From positions 186,001 to 250,000 of the forward strand of contig NZ_JYLO01000009.1 in the NCBI RefSeq assembly GCF_001439845.1: 64,000 bases of DNA, read 5' to 3'. How positions within the stretch are numbered: position 1 is the stretch's first letter; each line of letters opens with the position of its first letter. Of the stretch, positions 59,803-64,000 are shown piece after piece. Both the position numbers and the translations under genes were made by a program. The notes under the pieces were generated by a model that saw nothing but the letters and a program-made list of their open reading frames with translations, had not been told where the DNA came from and did no database searches. This stretch comes from Pseudomonas lactis (GTDB lineage: Bacteria > Pseudomonadota > Gammaproteobacteria > Pseudomonadales > Pseudomonadaceae).

Positions 59803-60390
59803 ATGGCACTTACCCTGCAAAAACAGCAATCCATCTCCCTGGCTAAAACGGCCGGCAGTTCGCTGACCAGCATCAGCCTTGGTTTGGGTTGGGACCCAGT
59901 CAAGGCGGGCGGTTTCCTCGGCAAGATGTTTGGTGGCGGTGCCGAGATCGACCTCGACGCTTCCTGCATTTTGCTGAACAGCGATTATCAAAAAATCGAC
60001 CTGGTGTGGTTTCGCCAACTGAAGTCTCAGGACGGTTCGATCAAACATTCCGGTGACAATCGTACCGGCGAAGGCGATGGTGATGACGAGACCATTAATG
60101 TCGACCTGCAGCGCTTGCCTGCCTCCGTCAAGTATCTGATTTTTACGGTAAACTCATTTACGGGACAGACTTTTGAGAAAGTCGAAAAGGCCTACTGCCG
60201 TATTGTGAATGGCAGCAACAACAATGAGCTTGCACGCTTCAACCTATCGGACAAAGGTGGGCACACCGGAATCGTCATGGCGAGCCTGACCCGCGAGAAT
60301 GGCGACTGGGAATTCAAGGCAATCGGTACGACCACGAATGGCCGAACTGCCGACGACCTGATCACTCTGGCCGTTCAGGCGCTGCGCTAA
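59803..60390 (+). CDS. terZ: TerZ/TerD-family tellurium resistance protein
   Basis: 195 residues. Calcium-binding TerD fold: SLGLGWDP, EIDLDASCILL, GDNRTGEGDGDDETI. It contains an extra GGFLGKMFGGG insert between the GLGWD and DLDAS motifs, typical of TerZ rather than TerD/E. Cytoplasmic or membrane-associated scaffold. GGAG ribosome site. Overlaps terA by one base. Confidence 0.92.
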   Translation: MALTLQKQQSISLAKTAGSSLTSISLGLGWDPVKAGGFLGKMFGGGAEIDLDASCILLNSDYQKIDLVWFRQLKSQDGSIKHSGDNRTGEGDGDDETINVDLQRLPASVKYLIFTVNSFTGQTFEKVEKAYCRIVNGSNNNELARFNLSDKGGHTGIVMASLTRENGDWEFKAIGTTTNGRTADDLITLAVQALR

Positions 60391-61559
60391 TGGCGAATCT
60401 CGTACCTGGTGGTAATGCGGCTGTTGCCAGCGGCCAGCTTCGCGTTGATATCAATTACTCGCCAATCCCGGGGGCCGACATTGACGTCTCGGCCTTCGCA
60501 CTGGGCGCCTCGGCCAAAGTCCGAGGCGATGGCGACATGTGTTTCTATGGCCAGCCTCAAATTCTGGGTGGCGCCGTTCAACTGACCGAGTCCTCGGCCG
60601 GGCGCGCAGTGTTTTCCCTCGATACGAGTCGTCTTGAGTCTTCAGTTGAGAAAGTGGCCCTTACCGCCACTATCTACGAAAACAAGGCAAGCTTTGAACG
60701 TGTGTCACAACTTTCGGTTGTGGTGACAGGTGGAATCGAAGCTCAAATCCCTACTGGCGGCATGAAGGAAACAGCACTCATCCTCGGCGAATTTTATCGC
60801 CGAAATGGTGACTGGAAATTCCGCTGTGTGGCCCAGGGCTTCAATGGTGGACTTGAGCCGTTGGCCAAGCACTTCGGTGTAGATGTCGCCGCACCAGCGC
60901 CGGCCCCTGCCCCAGTGGTACAAACGCCGCCGCCTGCTCCGGCCGCGCCCCCTAAATCTACGATTAGTCTGAACAAGGTCACCCTCGATAAAACACGATC
61001 GTCTATCAGTCTTGAAAAGACGGCAGCCGGTTTCGGCGAAATCAAGGTGAACTTGAACTGGAACAAAGGCAGCTCGGGCGGGTTCTTCAAGCGAAGCCAA
61101 TCCGTCGACCTGGACGTTGGTTGCCTGTACGAACTGCAGGACGGCGAGAAAGGAGTTGTTCAAGCCCTCGGTAAATCGTTCGGTAGTCTTACACGTGAGC
61201 CTTTCATTCAGTTGATGGGTGACGACCGTACTGGCTCTGTCGCTGGTGGTGAGTGGATGCACATCAACGGGACCAAGTGGAGTGAAATCCGCCGGATCTT
61301 GGTCTTCGCCTTTATCTACGAGGGTGCTCCGAACTGGAGAGAAACCGATGGTGTTGTGACCATTCTCATCCCAGGCCAACCTGAAATTGAGGTGCGTCTC
61401 AATGAAGAGGGTGGTCGTGACGCAATGTGTGCCATTGCGATGCTTGAAAATGTGAACGGCGCCGTTAAGGTCTCTCGGCGTGTGGACTTCCATCGAGGTC
61501 ACGCAGTAATGGACAAAGCTTACGGCTGGGGCATGAACTGGCGCGCAGGCTCCAAATAG
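60390..61559 (+). CDS. terA: TerA tellurium resistance protein
   Basis: 389 residues with two TerD-like domains joined by a Pro/Ala linker (about 165-192). The N-terminal domain has GADIDVSAFAL and ends LGEFYRRNGDWKFRCVAQGF. The C-terminal domain has NLNWNK, SVDLDVGCLYELQDG, MGDDRTGS. Typical TerA layout. The N-terminal domain is the closest relative in this window of the TerD-like part of the protease fusion. Confidence 0.92.
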   Translation: MANLVPGGNAAVASGQLRVDINYSPIPGADIDVSAFALGASAKVRGDGDMCFYGQPQILGGAVQLTESSAGRAVFSLDTSRLESSVEKVALTATIYENKASFERVSQLSVVVTGGIEAQIPTGGMKETALILGEFYRRNGDWKFRCVAQGFNGGLEPLAKHFGVDVAAPAPAPAPVVQTPPPAPAAPPKSTISLNKVTLDKTRSSISLEKTAAGFGEIKVNLNWNKGSSGGFFKRSQSVDLDVGCLYELQDGEKGVVQALGKSFGSLTREPFIQLMGDDRTGSVAGGEWMHINGTKWSEIRRILVFAFIYEGAPNWRETDGVVTILIPGQPEIEVRLNEEGGRDAMCAIAMLENVNGAVKVSRRVDFHRGHAVMDKAYGWGMNWRAGSK

Positions 61560-61604
61560 AAAATCTGGCGGGGTCTGTCGACCCGGCCCTTGGGGGAACA
61601 CAAC

Positions 61605-62054
61605 ATGTTTGCATGGCTTAAACAAAACGCTGTTGCAGCGCGTGAAGCACTGTCTACTGAAGTTTCAAAGTTCAAGAACCAGAAATTTCTTGATGCGATG
61701 ACTGCGAATTGCGCGCTCATCTCGGCTGCGTCAGGTGGTATCTCTTCTGAAGAAAAACAGAAGATGACCGGTTTCATTCAAAACTCGCCTGAGTTGAATG
61801 TGTTCGACATGGGCGACGTAATCAAGGCGTTCAACGCACACTGCGAAAAGTTCGAGTTCGACTTTCAGATTGGCCAGGCCGAAGCACTGAAGGTGATCGG
61901 CAAGATCAAGAACGATGCTGGCGCTGCCCGGCTCTTGGTTCGAGTCGGCTGCGCCATTGGTGCGTCTGACGGCGATTTCGATGACAAAGAAAAAGCGGCG
62001 TGCCGCTTGGTCTGCCTTGAGCTGGGCCTTAACCCAGCTGACTTTGAACTTTAA
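61605..62054 (+). CDS. terB: TerB tellurite resistance protein
   Basis: 149 residues, helical TerB fold with the two acidic helix repeats: ISSEEKQKMTGFI and GASDGDFDDKEKAACRLVCLELGL. Metal-binding partner of TerC at the membrane. Start MFAWLKQNAV at 61605 with GGGGGA upstream. Confidence 0.93.
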   Translation: MFAWLKQNAVAAREALSTEVSKFKNQKFLDAMTANCALISAASGGISSEEKQKMTGFIQNSPELNVFDMGDVIKAFNAHCEKFEFDFQIGQAEALKVIGKIKNDAGAARLLVRVGCAIGASDGDFDDKEKAACRLVCLELGLNPADFEL

Positions 62055-62065
62055 GGAGCGGTACT

Positions 62066-63100
62066 TTGGACACTCACATCGGTTTCCCTCCGCTGACCAT
62101 GGCGGTATTCGTGGGGATCGCGCTCGGCGCGCTTCTCCTCGACATGGTCACTCACCGCGGTGACAAGCCAATTTCCCTGGCTAAGGCTTCGATTTGGTCG
62201 ATCTTCTGGATCGCTATCTCGTTGGCGTTCGCCGGCTTCTTATACGTACAGCACGGCCCGGAGGTCGCCAGCCTGTTTGTAACTGGCTACGCCCTCGAAA
62301 AAGTTCTCAGCGTCGACAACCTGTTTGTGTTCATGGCGATTTTCGCATGGTTCAAAGTGCCGGATGGCATGCGTCACCGCGTGCTGTACTGGGGCATCAT
62401 TGGCGCGATCGTGTTCCGCGGCATCTTCGTTGCCATTGGTACCGGTCTGCTGGCTTTCGGTCCATGGGTCGAAATCGTGTTCGCCGTGATCGTTGCGTGG
62501 ACCGCAGTTATGATGCTGCGCGCCGGCGGCGATGATGAAGAGGAAGAGGACTACTCCAAGCACATGGCTTACCGCTTCGCACAGAAGTTGTTCCCTGTGT
62601 GGCCGAAACTTCACGGCCATAATTTCTTCGTCAGCCGTAAGCAGCTAGAGGTGGAACTCCAGAAGCCTGAGAACAAAGGCATGACCCTGGCAGCAAAAGG
62701 AACAGTTTTTGCGACCCCGCTGTTCCTCTGCCTTGTAGTGGCCGAAGTTTCTGACGTGTTGTTCGCGTTCGACTCTGTGCCAGCGGTGATCGCCGTTAGC
62801 CGTGAGCCCCTGATCGTCTACTCTGCCATGCTGTTTGCGATCCTGGGACTGCGTACCATGTACTTCGTGCTCGAAGCGCTGAAACGCTACCTGGTTCACC
62901 TTGAAAAATCTGTAGTCGCCCTGCTGTTCTTCATCGCCATTAAACTCGGCCTGAACGCTACCGACCACATGTTTCACCATGGCTACACAATCGATGCAAA
63001 CACCAGCCTGCTAATCGTTATGGTTGTACTGGCGATTGGTGTAGTTGCAAGCCTTGTCTTTCCAGGCAAGGAAGAAGCTCAAACTGAAACCGCTGAGTAA
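62066..63100 (+). CDS. terC: TerC integral membrane protein
   Basis: 344 residues with about eight hydrophobic segments. Conserved acidic motifs within the membrane: KVLSVDNLFVFMAIF and VVAEVSDVLFAFDSVPAV; an acidic cytoplasmic loop DDEEEEDYS. TTG start at 62066 is chosen because AAGGAG lies 7 nt upstream; the next ATG, 11 codons on, has no such site. TerC is thought to organise the membrane complex with TerB. Confidence 0.95.
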   Translation: MDTHIGFPPLTMAVFVGIALGALLLDMVTHRGDKPISLAKASIWSIFWIAISLAFAGFLYVQHGPEVASLFVTGYALEKVLSVDNLFVFMAIFAWFKVPDGMRHRVLYWGIIGAIVFRGIFVAIGTGLLAFGPWVEIVFAVIVAWTAVMMLRAGGDDEEEEDYSKHMAYRFAQKLFPVWPKLHGHNFFVSRKQLEVELQKPENKGMTLAAKGTVFATPLFLCLVVAEVSDVLFAFDSVPAVIAVSREPLIVYSAMLFAILGLRTMYFVLEALKRYLVHLEKSVVALLFFIAIKLGLNATDHMFHHGYTIDANTSLLIVMVVLAIGVVASLVFPGKEEAQTETAE

Positions 63101-63127
63101 TAGCCCATACCACAAGGAGTAATACCC

Positions 63128-63703
63128 ATGGCGTTGACCCTACAGAAAGGTGGCAATCTTTCGTTGACCAAAACCGACCCGAGCCTGACCAAAATTTTGG
63201 TAGGCCTGGGCTGGGACCCGCGTGCTACTGATGGTGCTGAGTTCGACCTGGACGCCAGTGCGCTACTGCTGGGCGCAAATGGCAAAGTACGCGGGGAAGC
63301 CGACTTCATTTTCTACAACCAGCTGAAAAGCGTTGACGGTTCGGTTGAGCACACTGGCGACAACCGCACTGGTGCGGGCGACGGCGACGACGAAGTAATC
63401 AAGGTAGACCTGAGCCGCATCCCGGCCGACGTGGACAAAGTGGTCTTCATCGTTACCATCCACGATGCAGAAGTACGCAAGCAAAGCTTCGGTCAGGTCG
63501 GCGGCTCCTTCATTCGCATCGTTAACGATACGACCAATGCGGAAGTCGTTCGTTACGACCTGGCAGAAGACGCATCGACTGAAACTGCGATGGTGTTCGC
63601 TGAGTTGTACCGCAACGGCGGCGAGTGGAAATTCCGGGCTGTTGGTCAGGGTTATGCCGGCGGCCTGAAAGCTCTGGCCAATAACTATGGCATGAATTTT
63701 TAA
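63128..63703 (+). CDS. terD: TerD tellurium resistance protein
   Basis: 191 residues, the canonical TerD: VGLGWDPRATDGAEFDLDASA, EHTGDNRTGAGDGDDEVI, and C-terminal ELYRNGGEWKFRAVGQGYAGGL. Calcium-binding residues intact. AAGGAG ribosome site. Confidence 0.96.
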   Translation: MALTLQKGGNLSLTKTDPSLTKILVGLGWDPRATDGAEFDLDASALLLGANGKVRGEADFIFYNQLKSVDGSVEHTGDNRTGAGDGDDEVIKVDLSRIPADVDKVVFIVTIHDAEVRKQSFGQVGGSFIRIVNDTTNAEVVRYDLAEDASTETAMVFAELYRNGGEWKFRAVGQGYAGGLKALANNYGMNF

Positions 63704-63785
63704 CGTCTAAGCCGTTAATCTAATTATCTTTTTTTACCTGGCCTTGATCTAAAGGCCTGGTCTACCTTACTTAAAGGAATCGAAA

Positions 63786-64000
63786 ATGGCCGTATCTCTG
63801 CAGAAAGGCGGGAACGTTAGTTTGTCTAAAGAGGCCCCAGGCCTGACCGAAGTCACTGTAGGTCTGGGTTGGGACGCACGAGTTACCGATGGTTCGAAAT
63901 TCGACCTCGACGCGTCGATCTTCATCCTGGGTGAAAGCGGCCAAGTCCTCGACGACGCCAGCTTCATTTTCTACAACAACAAGAAATCGGTTGATGGTTC
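63786..64000 (+). CDS. terE: TerE tellurium resistance protein, 5' part
   Basis: The first ~71 residues are in the window: MAVSLQKGGNVSLSKEAPG, VGLGWDARVTDGSKFDLDAS. Same fold as TerD; the position after terD fits TerE. Cut by the window end. In the 82-bp gap before it, a hairpin GGCCTT / AAGGCC may affect relative expression. Confidence 0.93.
   Translation, partial: MAVSLQKGGNVSLSKEAPGLTEVTVGLGWDARVTDGSKFDLDASIFILGESGQVLDDASFIFYNNKKSVDG

Larger units (their letters stand above)
24230..64000. mobile_element. Integrative conjugative element (PFGI-1/PAPI-like backbone), left end to beyond the window
   Basis: Starts at a tRNA array with an integrase and relaxase pair, then TraG and the PFL_4700-4711 mating-pair genes in canonical order. 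A second block of cargo and the Ter cluster follow. The left attachment site should lie between tRNA-Lys and the integrase (23780-24230). No copy of a tRNA 3' end was found further right, so the right boundary is outside the window or unrecognised, and assigning the Ter cluster to the element is inference. Confidence 0.75.

Noticed and set aside
24060..64000. Right attachment site of the ICE
   Set aside because: I looked for repeats of the tRNA-Lys and tRNA-Pro 3' ends to the right of the integrase and found none, so no boundary is called.
1..64000. CRISPR arrays
   Set aside because: No regularly spaced short direct repeats were seen; the only repeats are REP-like pairs, the tRNA-Pro duplication and the 147-bp duplication.

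Overview
The window is a piece of a Pseudomonas chromosome, most likely of the P. fluorescens group. The evidence is the gene order ileS-lspA-fkpB-ispH followed by type IV minor pilins, the clpB / tRNA-Asn-Pro-Lys junction, REP-like inverted repeats of the kind common in P. fluorescens, and an integrative conjugative element (ICE) whose genes match the PFL_47xx families first named in P. protegens Pf-5. No database search was possible, so family names rest on recognisable motifs, lengths and gene order.

Core chromosome, 1-24.06 kb. In order: the 3' end of cysNC (sulfate activation); pta with a downstream PlsC-type acyltransferase on the minus strand; a DUF3565 gene; slyD; rpsT; murJ; ribF; the coupled ileS-lspA-fkpB unit; ispH; a minor pilin cluster (fimT inverted, then pilV-pilW-pilX-pilE, with no pilY1 in it); thiO; a small PP0621-like gene; bamD; rluD-pgeF; and clpB behind a near-consensus sigma-32 promoter. 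Four tRNA genes follow (Asn-GTT, Pro-TGG, Lys-TTT, and a second identical Pro-TGG) with a terminator.

ICE backbone, from about 24.2 kb rightwards. A tyrosine recombinase and a MobH (TraI_2) relaxase overlap by 4 nt next to the tRNA genes. Then come an AT-rich orphan gene, a DUF3742 gene and TraG. A mating-pair-formation module is read leftward. From promoter-proximal (right) to distal (left) it is RAQPRD, PFL_4701, PFL_4702, TIGR03750, PFL_4703, PFL_4704, PFL_4705, TIGR03751, the VirB4-like ATPase PFL_4706, a small protein, a DsbA-like protein, then PFL_4709, PFL_4710, PFL_4711, a membrane protein and TraG.

Cargo in the middle of the module, about 33.4-41.8 kb. The conserved run is split between the DsbA-like gene and PFL_4709. 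The insert holds a LexA-box-controlled umuDC-yedK SOS unit, a MazEF-type toxin-antitoxin pair, several small unknown genes (one a possible HEPN-type protein), a decayed duplication, and a XerC-like integrase with a GNAT gene. A leftward terminator at 41.78 kb lies at the right edge of the insert, so the two halves of the transfer module may be separate transcripts.

Right part, 50.6-64 kb. After RAQPRD the usual TraD/PFL_4693-4697 genes are not present in the window. Instead there are a DUF4177 gene, two decayed UvrD-type helicase remnants, and a long plus-strand Ter gene cluster. This has an ATP-grasp ligase, a TerD-like/trypsin-like protease fusion, a PRTase-TRSP protein, a Cof-type HAD phosphatase, a StiP/PRTase-Pelota protein, a CitE-like lyase, a HAD-IB hydrolase, then terZ, terA, terB, terC, terD and the start of terE. 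The enzymes are those that comparative genomics by Anantharaman, Iyer and Aravind linked to Ter systems as a predicted nucleoside-like metabolite pathway. The TerD-like/protease fusion, encoded between two of these enzymes, is the most unusual gene seen here.
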